A stretch of 58,615 bases of DNA. Source: Methylomonas aurea (lineage in GTDB: Bacteria; Pseudomonadota; Gammaproteobacteria; Methylococcales; Methylomonadaceae). Both the position numbers and the translations under genes were made by a program. Location of the stretch: the NCBI RefSeq assembly GCF_024505045.1, contig NZ_JANIBM010000016.1:1-58615 (forward strand), written 5' to 3'. The notes below the pieces were generated by a model, which saw nothing but the letters and a program-made list of their open reading frames with translations, was not told the origin of the DNA and made no database searches. Positions 41,702 to 50,402 of this stretch are shown here, piece after piece; the first letter of the stretch is position 1; the number at the start of each line of letters is the position of its first letter.

Positions 41702-42427
41702 ATGCAAATTTCTGTCGTAGTCCCCGTTCATAACGAAACCGATAACGTTGACGCGTTAATCGCCGAAATTGACCGAGCCCTGAGCGGTCAGGAAGCTTAC
41801 GAAATGATATTCGTCGACGACGGCAGTACCGACGATACCGCGGCCAAGTTGCAGCGGGCCATGCAAAAATATCCGGCGCTGAGGGTGTTGCAGCATCGGC
41901 GCAGTTGCGGCCAAAGCCGGGCGGTGCATAGCGGCGTGGTTGCTGCGCATTACCCGTGGATCGCAACGCTGGACGGTGACGGCCAGAACGATCCGGCCGA
42001 CATTCCAAATCTGGTCGCGGCCTGGCAAGCGCAGAACGATCCGCAATTGTGGATGCTGGCCGGGTTTCGCCATCAGCGCAACGACACCGGCTGGCGCAAA
42101 TTCTCGTCCAAATTCGCCAACGCCGTGCGCCAGGCGATTTTGCACGATGCAACGCCCGATACCGGTTGCGGTTTGAAACTGTTTTTGCGCGATAAATTCC
42201 TGGCATTACCTTACTTCGACCACATTCACCGCTTCTTGCCGGCCTTGATCCAAATGGCCGGCGGCCGGGTGATTTCGGTAAAGGTCAACCACCGGCCGCG
42301 GAGTTTCGGCCAATCCAAGTATGGAACGTTGGATCGCGCATTGGTGGGTATCGTCGATTTATTGGGCGTGGTCTGGCTGAAACGGCGCCACAGCCTGGCG
42401 CAAGTCAGCGAGGTGGCGCGTGGCTAA
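41702..42427 (+). CDS. family 2 glycosyltransferase (polyprenyl-phosphate sugar synthase, DPM1/ArnC-like)
   Basis: The 241-residue protein begins ISVVVPVHNETDNVDAL and carries the GT2 motifs DDGSTDDTA and LDGDGQNDPADI (nucleotide-sugar and metal binding), with QSKYGTLDRAL near the end. It lacks the two C-terminal membrane helices of longer ArnC/GtrB proteins, so it resembles short DPM1-type enzymes that make polyprenyl-phosphate-linked sugar in the cytoplasm. It probably supplies the GT39 enzyme encoded just upstream. Confidence 0.9.
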   Translation: MQISVVVPVHNETDNVDALIAEIDRALSGQEAYEMIFVDDGSTDDTAAKLQRAMQKYPALRVLQHRRSCGQSRAVHSGVVAAHYPWIATLDGDGQNDPADIPNLVAAWQAQNDPQLWMLAGFRHQRNDTGWRKFSSKFANAVRQAILHDATPDTGCGLKLFLRDKFLALPYFDHIHRFLPALIQMAGGRVISVKVNHRPRSFGQSKYGTLDRALVGIVDLLGVVWLKRRHSLAQVSEVARG

Positions 42428-42469
42428 GTTTGTTATCGCCTTTTTCTCACTGATTTGCGCAGGTGTTTA

Positions 42470-42841
42470 ATGGAGCAGGGCGTCGTCAATTTTTTCAGTC
42501 ATTTGTTCGACAAATGGCAGCATCATTTGTCCAGCATGGACTCCAACGACATTATCTGGCTCACGATCGGTTTGGTCGGCCAGTCGCTGTTCATGATGCG
42601 CTTCATCGTGCAGTGGATCCATAGCGAACGCCACCAGAAAAGCATCATCCCGGTCAGTTTTTGGTATTTCAGCCTGTCGGGCGGCGTGATCGTGTTGTTG
42701 TACGGCATTCATCGGGTCGATCCGGTGATTATTCTTGGGCAGTTGCCGGGTACTTTTGTTTATGCCAGAAACCTGATGTTGATCAGGCGCGAACACAGAG
42801 ACGCGTTGGCTGAGTTGGCCGACGAGGATTTGGGCGGTTAA
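42470..42841 (+). CDS. lipid-A-disaccharide synthase N-terminal domain (LAB_N) membrane protein
   Basis: The 123-residue protein (start ATG 42470 with AGGTG upstream) has three hydrophobic segments and the LAB_N pattern WLTIGLVGQSLFMMRFIVQWIHSER, SFWYFSLSGGVIVLLYGIHR and GQLPGTFVYARNLMLI. It is the small membrane unit found fused to some LpxB proteins and alone beside GT2/GT39 genes. Its fold is thought to resemble PQ-loop/MtN3 transporters. A role in flipping the lipid-linked sugar made by the neighbouring GT2 is an inference. Confidence 0.85.
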   Translation: MEQGVVNFFSHLFDKWQHHLSSMDSNDIIWLTIGLVGQSLFMMRFIVQWIHSERHQKSIIPVSFWYFSLSGGVIVLLYGIHRVDPVIILGQLPGTFVYARNLMLIRREHRDALAELADEDLGG

Positions 42842-42902
42842 TGCCGAGCCGGCAGCGATTAGAAACACGATTTTTCAGATTTGCGGAAAATCCGGCCGCT
42901 TT

Positions 42903-42917
42903 GCCCTAGACTAGGGC
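42903..42917. promoter_or_regulatory. short palindrome upstream of the DUF4124 gene
   Basis: GCCCTA-GAC-TAGGGC is a perfect 6-base-pair inverted repeat with a 3-base centre, ending 33 bases before the DUF4124 start codon. Size and position suit a repressor operator, but no regulator is assigned and no consensus promoter is evident around it. Confidence 0.4.
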
Positions 42918-42950
42918 CTTTGGCATAACGACGTATCGGGGAGGTGTCTG

Positions 42951-43439
42951 ATGAGGATTTTAGTTTTGTTCGCGCTGGTTATCGCTTGGCAACATGCGCA
43001 TGCCGAGGTTTACAAATGTACCGGTAAGGACGGCAAGACCGTTTACCAATCGAAGCCTTGCCAAACCGCGGTCAAAGCCGAACAATTGGATATCCAGGCC
43101 GATCCGGAAGTGGAGGCGGCCGCTAAAGCCAGGCGCGAGGCCTTGGAAAGCGAATACGACGCGAAGAAAGCCGCGAAACTGGAAGCCGAGCGGCGCGAAG
43201 CGGTGCTGCGCAATCAAACCGAATCCGCTGCCGCATTGAAACAGAGCGCGATCGCCCAGCAGCAGCAGGTTGAAGCACAACAAAGACAGGCCGCGGCTCT
43301 GGAGCGCCAAGCTCAGCAAGGCGCCAATCCGGTGATGATAGTCGCGCCGCCGGTCGTATTGCCGGCACCGGCGGTTCCGCAGGTGCCGGGAGCTCCGGTG
43401 CCGAGCGGGCCGATCGTTAAAGACCGGACTTTGCGTTAA
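42951..43439 (+). CDS. secreted DUF4124 protein with coiled coil
   Basis: The 162-residue protein has a signal peptide (about 1-18, ending HAHA), a DUF4124 segment EVYKCTGKDGKTVYQSKPC at 19-37 with two cysteines probably disulfide-linked, a long charged Ala/Glu/Gln coiled coil (about 50-130), and a Pro/Val-rich tail. DUF4124 is of unknown function and periplasmic. GGAGG gives a strong start. hemJ follows after 15 bases and may be co-transcribed. Confidence 0.85.
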   Translation: MRILVLFALVIAWQHAHAEVYKCTGKDGKTVYQSKPCQTAVKAEQLDIQADPEVEAAAKARREALESEYDAKKAAKLEAERREAVLRNQTESAAALKQSAIAQQQQVEAQQRQAAALERQAQQGANPVMIVAPPVVLPAPAVPQVPGAPVPSGPIVKDRTLR

Positions 43440-43454
43440 ACGGCGGGCCTGGCC

Positions 43455-43880
43455 ATGTTGTGGTTGAAAGCACTGCATTTAATTTTTATGGTGACCTGGT
43501 TCGCCGGCTTGTTTTATCTGCCGCGGCTGTTCGTCTACCACGCGATGAGCGAAGACAGTATTAGCAACGAGCGCTTCAAAACCATGGAACGCAAGTTGTA
43601 TTACGGCATCATGACGCCGGGGATGGTGTGCACGTTTGCCTTCGGCGTCTGGATGTTGGCCGATTATGCCTGGATGTTGTATTCGGCCAGCGGCTGGTTG
43701 CACCTGAAATTGGTGTTACTGCTGTTGTTGGCGGTGTATCACGGCTTTTGCGGCAAATGGCTGTTGGATTTCAAACACGACCGTAATCGCCATTCTCACG
43801 TGTATTTCCGCTGGGTCAACGAGATACCGGTCCTGTTCCTGTTTGCCATCGTGATCTTGGCTGTGGTCAAGCCGTTCTGA
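43455..43880 (+). CDS. hemJ: protoporphyrinogen oxidase HemJ
   Basis: The 141-residue inner-membrane protein has four hydrophobic helices and the family pattern MLWLKALHLIFMVTWFAGLFYLPRLFVYH, in which the histidine of KALH is conserved, and HLKLVLLLLLAVYHGFCGKW with the conserved lysine. HemJ oxidises protoporphyrinogen IX to protoporphyrin IX in many bacteria lacking HemG/HemY. It converges on murU with a 31-base gap and no evident terminator. Confidence 0.92.
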   Translation: MLWLKALHLIFMVTWFAGLFYLPRLFVYHAMSEDSISNERFKTMERKLYYGIMTPGMVCTFAFGVWMLADYAWMLYSASGWLHLKLVLLLLLAVYHGFCGKWLLDFKHDRNRHSHVYFRWVNEIPVLFLFAIVILAVVKPF

Positions 43881-43911
43881 TTCATGTCGTGTCTTCGGTC
43901 GGAACCGCGGC

Positions 43912-44598
43912 CTAAATCTTTGCCGCGTCGTGTTTGCTGGCGACGATGTCGCTGAATTCTCTCAGCCTGTCTGGCGTGCCGATATCGAGCCATAAGCCGG
44001 AATGCTTTTGCCCGCCGATGCGCTGGCTGCGTATCGCTCGATTCAGCACCGGCCGCAATTTAAGCGGGGCCGCCGGAATGCCTTCGAATAATTCGGGGCG
44101 GTAGACGCCGATTCCGCTGAACGTCAATTTGGTTTCCCCTTGTTCGGCCAGCAAGCCTGAGCCGGCCAGTGCGAAATCGCCCTCGGGGTGGTGCGGCGGG
44201 TTGTCGATCATGATCAGATGCGCCAGATCCAGGGGTAAGTCGCGTAATTTATCGAGTGGAAAATCGCAGACGATGTCGGCATTGACGGCCAAAAACGGCG
44301 CATCGCCCAGCAGCGGCAGTGCTTTGGCTATGCCGCCGGCGGTCTCCAGTGCCGTTTCGCCTTCGTCCGAATAGTCGATCGACAGGCCCCAGCGGGCGCC
44401 GTCGCCGCAGTACTCCTTGATCTGTGCGCCAAGGTGGGCGATATTGACCACGATCTCGCTGAAACCGGCAGCGGCCAGATTTTCCAGCGTGTATTCGATC
44501 AAAGGCTTGCCGGCGACTCGCAGCAGCGGTTTCGGGGTATGGTCGGTCAACGGACGCATTCGTTCGCCGCGTCCGGCGGCGAGAATCATGGCTTTCAT
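43912..44598 (-). CDS. murU: N-acetylmuramate alpha-1-phosphate uridylyltransferase MurU
   Basis: The 228-residue nucleotidyltransferase has the signature MILAAGRGERMRPLTDHTPKPLLRVAGKPLIEYTL, followed by VNADIVCD (metal binding). In Pseudomonas MurU makes UDP-MurNAc from MurNAc 1-phosphate in a recycling route that bypasses de novo synthesis and fosfomycin. It overlaps amgK by 4 bases, and the pair is divergent from lptD, exactly the Pseudomonas arrangement, which supports the specific call over a generic sugar nucleotidyltransferase. Confidence 0.93.
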   Translation of the reverse strand: MKAMILAAGRGERMRPLTDHTPKPLLRVAGKPLIEYTLENLAAAGFSEIVVNIAHLGAQIKEYCGDGARWGLSIDYSDEGETALETAGGIAKALPLLGDAPFLAVNADIVCDFPLDKLRDLPLDLAHLIMIDNPPHHPEGDFALAGSGLLAEQGETKLTFSGIGVYRPELFEGIPAAPLKLRPVLNRAIRSQRIGGQKHSGLWLDIGTPDRLREFSDIVASKHDAAKI

Positions 44599-45599
44599 TG
44601 GATGGGCAGGTAAGCGGGTTTAAGCGGGTCTTGTAAAAATCGGTGGAATTCGTCCAATTCCGGGTAGCGGGCACAAACGCTTTCCACATAGGCAAACGTG
44701 CGCGGAATGTCCGCCAGGTAGTTTGGTTTGCCGTCGCGCAAGTGCAGTCTGGAGAAAATGCCGATCGCTTTCAAGTGGCGTTGCATGCCCATCAGATCGA
44801 ACCAGCGCCGAAATTGCGCATAGTCGGCTTGCAACAGCCCGCCGGCAAGCAGGCGGGCATGATAGGATCGAGCCCATTCGTCGACGCGATGCTCCGGCCA
44901 AGCGACATAACAATCGCGCAATAACGATACCGGATCGTAACTGATCGGGCCGACCACGGCGTCTTGAAAATCGATCACGCCGAGGCTGCCGTTGGCTGGC
45001 AGCATCAGATTGCGGGAATGGTAGTCGCGATGTACGCAGACCCGTGGTTGTGCCAAAGCGGAGTCGATCAGAATCCGGTTCAATCTTGTGGTCAGCCGCT
45101 GCGGCAATTCCAATCCGACCAGCTTTTGCAGGAACCATTCGTAAAAGATGCCCAGTTCGCGTTCGATGAACGCCGCATCGTATTCCGGTAATTGGCAAGT
45201 AGCGCTGTCTACGTTGCGTTGCAACTCAAACAGGCTGTCCAATGCCTTGGCATAGAGCGTATCGGCCGCTTCCGGATTTAGGCGGTCCAACAGGTTTTCG
45301 CTGCCCAAATCTTCCAACAGCAAAAAACCTTGTCGGGTATCGCTGTGGTAAACGGCAGGCACATGGATGCCGGCGTCGCGCATTAAGCCGGCGACGCGGA
45401 TAAAGGCTGCGCAGTTTTCCTTTTCTGGTGGGGCGTCCATCGCAATCTGCACGCCGCCGGAGTGAGCGACCCGGAAGTATCGCCGGAAGCTGGCATCGCT
45501 CGAGGCGGGGGAGATTTGGCGGATATCGAGCGACAAGTCGCGCTGCAGCCAATCGACGAGCGCCGCCAGGCGACGGTCTTCCAAGCTGGAGTCGTACAT
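44595..45599 (-). CDS. amgK: N-acetylmuramate/N-acetylglucosamine kinase AmgK
   Basis: The 334-residue aminoglycoside-phosphotransferase-fold kinase has the catalytic loop HRDYHSRNLMLPANG and metal motif GVIDFQDAVVGPISYD. It phosphorylates MurNAc (and GlcNAc) at the anomeric position, feeding MurU. The start lies 95 bases from the divergent lptD start. A 4-base ATGA-type overlap couples it to murU. Confidence 0.94.
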   Translation of the reverse strand: MYDSSLEDRRLAALVDWLQRDLSLDIRQISPASSDASFRRYFRVAHSGGVQIAMDAPPEKENCAAFIRVAGLMRDAGIHVPAVYHSDTRQGFLLLEDLGSENLLDRLNPEAADTLYAKALDSLFELQRNVDSATCQLPEYDAAFIERELGIFYEWFLQKLVGLELPQRLTTRLNRILIDSALAQPRVCVHRDYHSRNLMLPANGSLGVIDFQDAVVGPISYDPVSLLRDCYVAWPEHRVDEWARSYHARLLAGGLLQADYAQFRRWFDLMGMQRHLKAIGIFSRLHLRDGKPNYLADIPRTFAYVESVCARYPELDEFHRFLQDPLKPAYLPIQ

Positions 45600-45694
45600 T
45601 TTTGTTATTTGCTGGGCAACCTAAGGTAAAATGATCCGATGCATTTTATTCGATTTCCAATCTGCTAAGCCAATTTAGCCGCATTCGCCCAAAC

Positions 45695-48577
45695 ATGAAT
45701 TATCGGTTTCATACAATTTCTTCGGCCTTGATGTTCATCACCGGGCTCGCCTCCGCCGCCAATAACTCGGCGTGGAATTGTGAACAAACCCAAAGCGGCG
45801 AATGGACTTGCCTGAACCAAGGCCCGAATAACGCTCCCGAAGCCCCGCAACAAGCGCCATCGGTAAAAGCCGTTCCGGCCGAGCCGGCGACTCCCTCCAA
45901 ACCTGAGAGCGTGGCGCAGCCGCCGGCGGCCGTGGCGCCGGTTCCGCTGCAACAGGTGCAGAAACCGGAGGCTCCGGCCCAGCCGGTTAAAGAAGCGGTG
46001 AAAGTGGTGGAGAAGTCCGCTGCCGAGCCGCAGAAACTGCGAGTCAAAGTCGGCGAGAACCAAAAGCCGGAAGTGGAGAAAGTCGATGCCAAATCTCAAG
46101 TCGCGGCCGGCGGCAACAGGACGCAAGGTTGGACCTGTAAAGCCGGGGACGGTAAAAGCGGTTGGGACTGTAATCTGGTCGGTGCCGATCCCAAAGGCGA
46201 AGCCCATATCGTCGACGAGAACGGCGTTGCCGATGTGGCAGGTTCGCTGTGGTTCGCCCCGGCTTTCAGCCATCGCCAGGAGCGCGATTTCCAGACCTTG
46301 CGGGCCGAATTCGATCGCGACCCTTGGCAAAGCTGCGAGGTGTGGGGGAAAAGGAAGCCTAAAATCAAGGCGACCTCGAAGGAGGCCAGGGACGCGGCAA
46401 CCACCGAAATCAACGCCGATTTTTCCGAAGTGTTCGATGGCGAAGTGCTTAATTTCGCAGGCAACGTCGACATGAACCGGGCCGACCAGCATTTGGTGGC
46501 CGACAAAGCCAGTTACGATACCGTCGCCGAGACTTTGGACGCCCAAGGCGGGGTTTTGTACAGCGAAGACCAGTTGGCGATGTCCAGCGAAACCTTGTCG
46601 TTGAATTTGGCTAAAGACGAGGCCCGCCTGCGCAAGGCCCAGTTCATCGTGCCGCAAGCACCGTTTCGCGGCAGCGCCGATGTAGTCTATCGGGACAGCA
46701 AAAGTTTGTCGCGCTATAACGAAGCCGCGTTTACCAGTTGCGCGCCGGGCAACCAGGACTGGGTGGTGTATGCCTCGCGCTTGAAGATCAACCGGGAAAG
46801 CGGGCAGGGCTCGGCAAAAAACGCCTGGCTGGAATTCAAAGGCGTCCCGGTTTTGTATACGCCGTACATCTCGTTTCCGACCGACAACCGTCGATTATCC
46901 GGTTTTCTGGCGCCGACCTGGGGCAGCACGCAACGTAACGGCTTCGACGCCACCTTGCCTTTTTATTGGAATATCGCGCCGAACTTCGACGACATCGTCA
47001 CGCCGCGCTACATGAGCAAGCGCGGCGAGCAGATACGCAACAAATTCCGCTACCTGACCGATATGTCGCGCGGAACGTTCGCCGCCGAATACATGCCGCA
47101 CGACCAGTTGGCGAACAAGGCCCGCTATTCGGCGAGCTTGAAGGACCAAACCTTATGGCTGCCGGGCCTGAGCTCGTTGTTGGATTTGAACTACGTTTCC
47201 GACAAGACTTACTTCAACGACTTGAACAACGCTCTGGGATTTCAAAATACCAGTTACTTGCCCAGCACCGGGATGCTGACCTACGCGCGTACCGGCATGT
47301 ATTTGTCGGCGGCCGGTTACCACTACCAATCGGTGGACAAGACCATCACCGACGATTTGTTGCCTTACGATGTGCTGCCGCGCATCGGCATGAATTTTTC
47401 CCACGCCTTCGACGATTTCCCACTGACTCTGGCGTTGGACAACCAATATAGCTATTTCACCCACAAGACCCTGGTCAACGGCCAGCGTTTTAATGTGGCG
47501 CCGTCGGTCAGCTTCCCGTTGGAAAGCAGCGAGGGCTTCTTCATCCCGAAGATTTCGGCCTTGTATTCCCAATACCAGCTGAGCAACCAGACCGTCGCCG
47601 GGCTGCCGAGCAGCATTTCCCGGACCTTGCCGGTATTTTCGGTGGACAGCGGCATCGTCTTCGAAAAGGATATGCAGATCTCCGGTACGCCGTACGTCAA
47701 CACCTTGGAACCGCGCCTGTTTTACCTATATATCCCGCGTAAAGACCAGAGCAATATTCCGATTTTCGATACGGCCCTGTTCGATACCAATTTCTACAGT
47801 TTATTCCGGGAAAACCGCTTTTCGGGTTACGACCGGATCCAGGACGCCAACCAGATTACGCTGGCCGCCTCGTCGCGCTTTATCGATTCGACCACCGGAC
47901 TCGAACCTCTCAAGCTGACGCTGGGCCAGATTTTGTATTTCGAGGACCGTACCGTCGATTTGTTCGACCGCAATAATCCGACCTTGCGCCCCTTCGCCCA
48001 ACCTCAGACCAGCAGTACTTCCAACTTTATCGGCGAACTCAGCGGCCAGGTCAGCCGCCATCTGCGTTACATCACCGGCGCCCAATGGGATCCGGAGTTG
48101 AACAGTCTGTTTCGCGGTCAGTTTGCGTTGAAGTACCGGATGCAGCCGAACCAGATCCTAAATATCGGTTACCGCTACCGCCGCGCCAATCCGCAGGACG
48201 TGGTGCAGACCGTCAACCAAAACAACACGACTCAAGTGTTCTCGCAAACCATCTCGCAGACCGACGTATCGTTCCGCTGGCCGCTGTTCGGCGAGTGGTT
48301 CGGCTTGGGCCGTTGGCAATATTCGTTGAATTTCGACAAAACCACCGAAAGCTTCATCGGGATCGAGAAGGAAAACTGCTGCTGGCGGTTCCGCGTCCTC
48401 GGCCGGCGTTTCATCAACGGCGCCAACACCATCGCCTTCATCGATCCGAGCACGAAACCGGAAACGGCCTTCTTCGTGCAATTGGAGCTGAAAGGCTTGA
48501 GCAGTTTCGGCGACCACGTCGATACCTTCCTGCAAACCAACCTGGACGGTTACCGCAAGGATAATTTCTTTGAATAA
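45695..48577 (+). CDS. lptD: LPS-assembly outer membrane protein LptD
   Basis: The 960-residue outer-membrane protein has a signal peptide and a Pro/Ala-rich linker flanked by paired WxC motifs (WNCEQ, WTCLN at the N-terminus; WTCKA, WDCNL near 145). An OstA/LptA-like beta-jellyroll covers about 215-345, and the 26-strand barrel the rest. The adjacent CC pair near the C-terminus (ENCCWRF) matches the cysteines that form the essential disulfides of E. coli LptD. It receives LPS from the Lpt bridge and, with LptE, inserts it into the outer leaflet. surA, its chaperone, overlaps the 3' end. Confidence 0.97.
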   Translation: MNYRFHTISSALMFITGLASAANNSAWNCEQTQSGEWTCLNQGPNNAPEAPQQAPSVKAVPAEPATPSKPESVAQPPAAVAPVPLQQVQKPEAPAQPVKEAVKVVEKSAAEPQKLRVKVGENQKPEVEKVDAKSQVAAGGNRTQGWTCKAGDGKSGWDCNLVGADPKGEAHIVDENGVADVAGSLWFAPAFSHRQERDFQTLRAEFDRDPWQSCEVWGKRKPKIKATSKEARDAATTEINADFSEVFDGEVLNFAGNVDMNRADQHLVADKASYDTVAETLDAQGGVLYSEDQLAMSSETLSLNLAKDEARLRKAQFIVPQAPFRGSADVVYRDSKSLSRYNEAAFTSCAPGNQDWVVYASRLKINRESGQGSAKNAWLEFKGVPVLYTPYISFPTDNRRLSGFLAPTWGSTQRNGFDATLPFYWNIAPNFDDIVTPRYMSKRGEQIRNKFRYLTDMSRGTFAAEYMPHDQLANKARYSASLKDQTLWLPGLSSLLDLNYVSDKTYFNDLNNALGFQNTSYLPSTGMLTYARTGMYLSAAGYHYQSVDKTITDDLLPYDVLPRIGMNFSHAFDDFPLTLALDNQYSYFTHKTLVNGQRFNVAPSVSFPLESSEGFFIPKISALYSQYQLSNQTVAGLPSSISRTLPVFSVDSGIVFEKDMQISGTPYVNTLEPRLFYLYIPRKDQSNIPIFDTALFDTNFYSLFRENRFSGYDRIQDANQITLAASSRFIDSTTGLEPLKLTLGQILYFEDRTVDLFDRNNPTLRPFAQPQTSSTSNFIGELSGQVSRHLRYITGAQWDPELNSLFRGQFALKYRMQPNQILNIGYRYRRANPQDVVQTVNQNNTTQVFSQTISQTDVSFRWPLFGEWFGLGRWQYSLNFDKTTESFIGIEKENCCWRFRVLGRRFINGANTIAFIDPSTKPETAFFVQLELKGLSSFGDHVDTFLQTNLDGYRKDNFFE

Positions 48578-49871
48578 GCACGACATGTTGAAACAATCGA
48601 TCGCAATTCTGTTTTATGCGCTGAGTTTTTACGTGGGCTTGGCCCAAGCCCAATTGTTGGACCGGATCGTTGCCGTGGTGGAAGAGGACGTGATCCTGGA
48701 ACGGGAACTGAACGCAGAAGTCGCGGCGATCAGCAGCAAACTGAGCAGCAGTAACGTGATGGTGCCGCCGGAATTCGTGTTGCGCAAACAGGTGCTGGAA
48801 CGGATGGTGGTCGATAAACTGCAGCGGCAAATGGCGGCGAAATCCGGTATTCAGATCAGCGACGAGATGTTGAGCGCCTCGGTGTCGGATATCGCCGCCC
48901 GCAACGGCATGTCGGTCGATGCGTTTCGCAGCGAACTGGCCCGGCAAGGCATGGATTACAAGAGTTTCGAGGACAATCTGCGCAACGAAATCATCATCAA
49001 CCAATTGCGCGGCCGCGAAATCGGCGCCCGGGTCAAGGTAACCGATGCCGAAGTCCAGCACTATATGGAAACCCAAAGCAAGGCCGGGCAGAGCGGTGCC
49101 CAGTACCATTTAGGCCATATCCTGATCGCCGTGCCGGAAGGCGCTTCGGCGTCGGCGATTCAAAAGGCCAAGGATAGAGCCGACCAAGTCATTGCCGATT
49201 TGCGCGGCGGCAAGGATTTCAAACAAGTCGCGGTCGGTGTTTCCGACGACGACAATGCATTGAAGGGCGGCGATCTCGGCTGGCGCAGCATAGGCCAGAT
49301 TCCTTCGTTGTTCACCGACATCGTCGGCACGATGAACCAGGGCGACGTGTCGGAAGCGATCCGCAGCCCCAGCGGCTTTCACATCATCAAGATGCTGGAA
49401 ACCGAAGGCGGCAGCCAACATATCGTCACCAAAACCAAAGTCAGGCATATTCTGATCAAAACCAACGAACTGGTCGACGACGCCGAAGCCCAGAAACGCT
49501 TGTTGGCGTTACGTGAGCGGATCAACGACGGCGACGATTTTGCCGCATTGGCTCGGGCCCATTCCGATGACAAGGGTTCGGCCATCAATGGCGGCTCGCT
49601 GGATTGGGTCGGGCCGGGCGCATTGGTGCCGCCTTTCGAGGAGGCGATGAACAAATTGGCGATCAATGAGATCAGTGCGCCGGTACAGACCCAGTTCGGC
49701 TGGCATATGATTCAGGTGCTGGGCCGGGAAAGCCAGGACAACAGCGAGCAATTCAGAAAAGACAAAATCCGCGACGAGATTCGGAAACGTAAAATCGAGG
49801 AAGAAACCGAATTGTGGTTGCGGCGTTTACGCGACGAAGCCTACGTGGAAATCGATTTGGATCGGCTATAA
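48570..49871 (+). CDS. surA: periplasmic chaperone / peptidyl-prolyl isomerase SurA
   Basis: The 433-residue protein has a signal peptide ending AQAQ, the N-terminal SurA chaperone domain (LLDRIVAVVEEDVILEREL onwards) and two parvulin domains (about QYHLGHILIA and KVRHILIKTN). It escorts outer-membrane proteins, LptD above all, to BAM. TTG 48570 has an AAGGA site at proper distance and overlaps lptD by 8 bases; ATG 48585 is a possible alternative start. pdxA-ksgA, the usual next genes, are absent. Confidence 0.95.
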   Translation: MNKHDMLKQSIAILFYALSFYVGLAQAQLLDRIVAVVEEDVILERELNAEVAAISSKLSSSNVMVPPEFVLRKQVLERMVVDKLQRQMAAKSGIQISDEMLSASVSDIAARNGMSVDAFRSELARQGMDYKSFEDNLRNEIIINQLRGREIGARVKVTDAEVQHYMETQSKAGQSGAQYHLGHILIAVPEGASASAIQKAKDRADQVIADLRGGKDFKQVAVGVSDDDNALKGGDLGWRSIGQIPSLFTDIVGTMNQGDVSEAIRSPSGFHIIKMLETEGGSQHIVTKTKVRHILIKTNELVDDAEAQKRLLALRERINDGDDFAALARAHSDDKGSAINGGSLDWVGPGALVPPFEEAMNKLAINEISAPVQTQFGWHMIQVLGRESQDNSEQFRKDKIRDEIRKRKIEEETELWLRRLRDEAYVEIDLDRL

Positions 49872-49877
49872 CGGATT

Positions 49878-50402
49878 ATGAGCGCGATTCCGGTAGAACC
49901 GAGAAAGGAAGAGAAATTCAAGCGCCGCTTACAGCGCGTCGTCAGGGAAGAAGATCTGGCCAGGCAGAGCGACTTGGTGCAACGGATTGCCGCAGATTTG
50001 AACATCGACCTGCTTACCTGCGCTGCGGCGTTGGTGTTCATGAACCAACCGAATCTTTATCCGCCGCTTAAACGCCAGCCGGCAGCCGATCCTGGGCGCG
50101 CACCGCAGCCGCAATACAAGATGGTACGTTACCGCTTGGCGGTCGGCAGCCAGCACCAGGTCAGTCGCGACCAGATTCAGGCGGTGTTGGTGTCCGAATC
50201 CGGCGTCGACAAAAGACGCATCGGCCGGATCGACATTCGCGATACCTACACGCTGGTGGAATTGCCCGACGGTATGCCGGCGGACATTTTCCAGTTGTTG
50301 GCCGAAACCGAAATCGGCTCGCAAAAGTTGAATATCAAACGCATCAAGCCCAATAAATTCAGGCAGCAACGCAATGTAAGCGGGGAAGAAAACGGCGGTT
50401 GA
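49878..50402 (+). CDS. stand-alone DbpA-type RNA-binding domain protein
   Basis: The 174-residue protein resembles the C-terminal half of DEAD-box helicases of the DeaD/DbpA kind without the RecA cores. The N-terminal helical part (EEDLARQSDLVQRIAADLNIDLLTCAAAL) looks like their dimerisation segment. MVRYRLAVGSQHQVSRDQIQ to IGRIDIRDTYTLVELPDGMP is the RRM-like DbpA RNA-binding domain that recognises 23S rRNA hairpin 92 in DbpA. It has a basic tail. It follows surA by 6 bases and ends in a terminator. It probably binds RNA; the target is unknown. Confidence 0.85.
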   Translation: MSAIPVEPRKEEKFKRRLQRVVREEDLARQSDLVQRIAADLNIDLLTCAAALVFMNQPNLYPPLKRQPAADPGRAPQPQYKMVRYRLAVGSQHQVSRDQIQAVLVSESGVDKRRIGRIDIRDTYTLVELPDGMPADIFQLLAETEIGSQKLNIKRIKPNKFRQQRNVSGEENGG

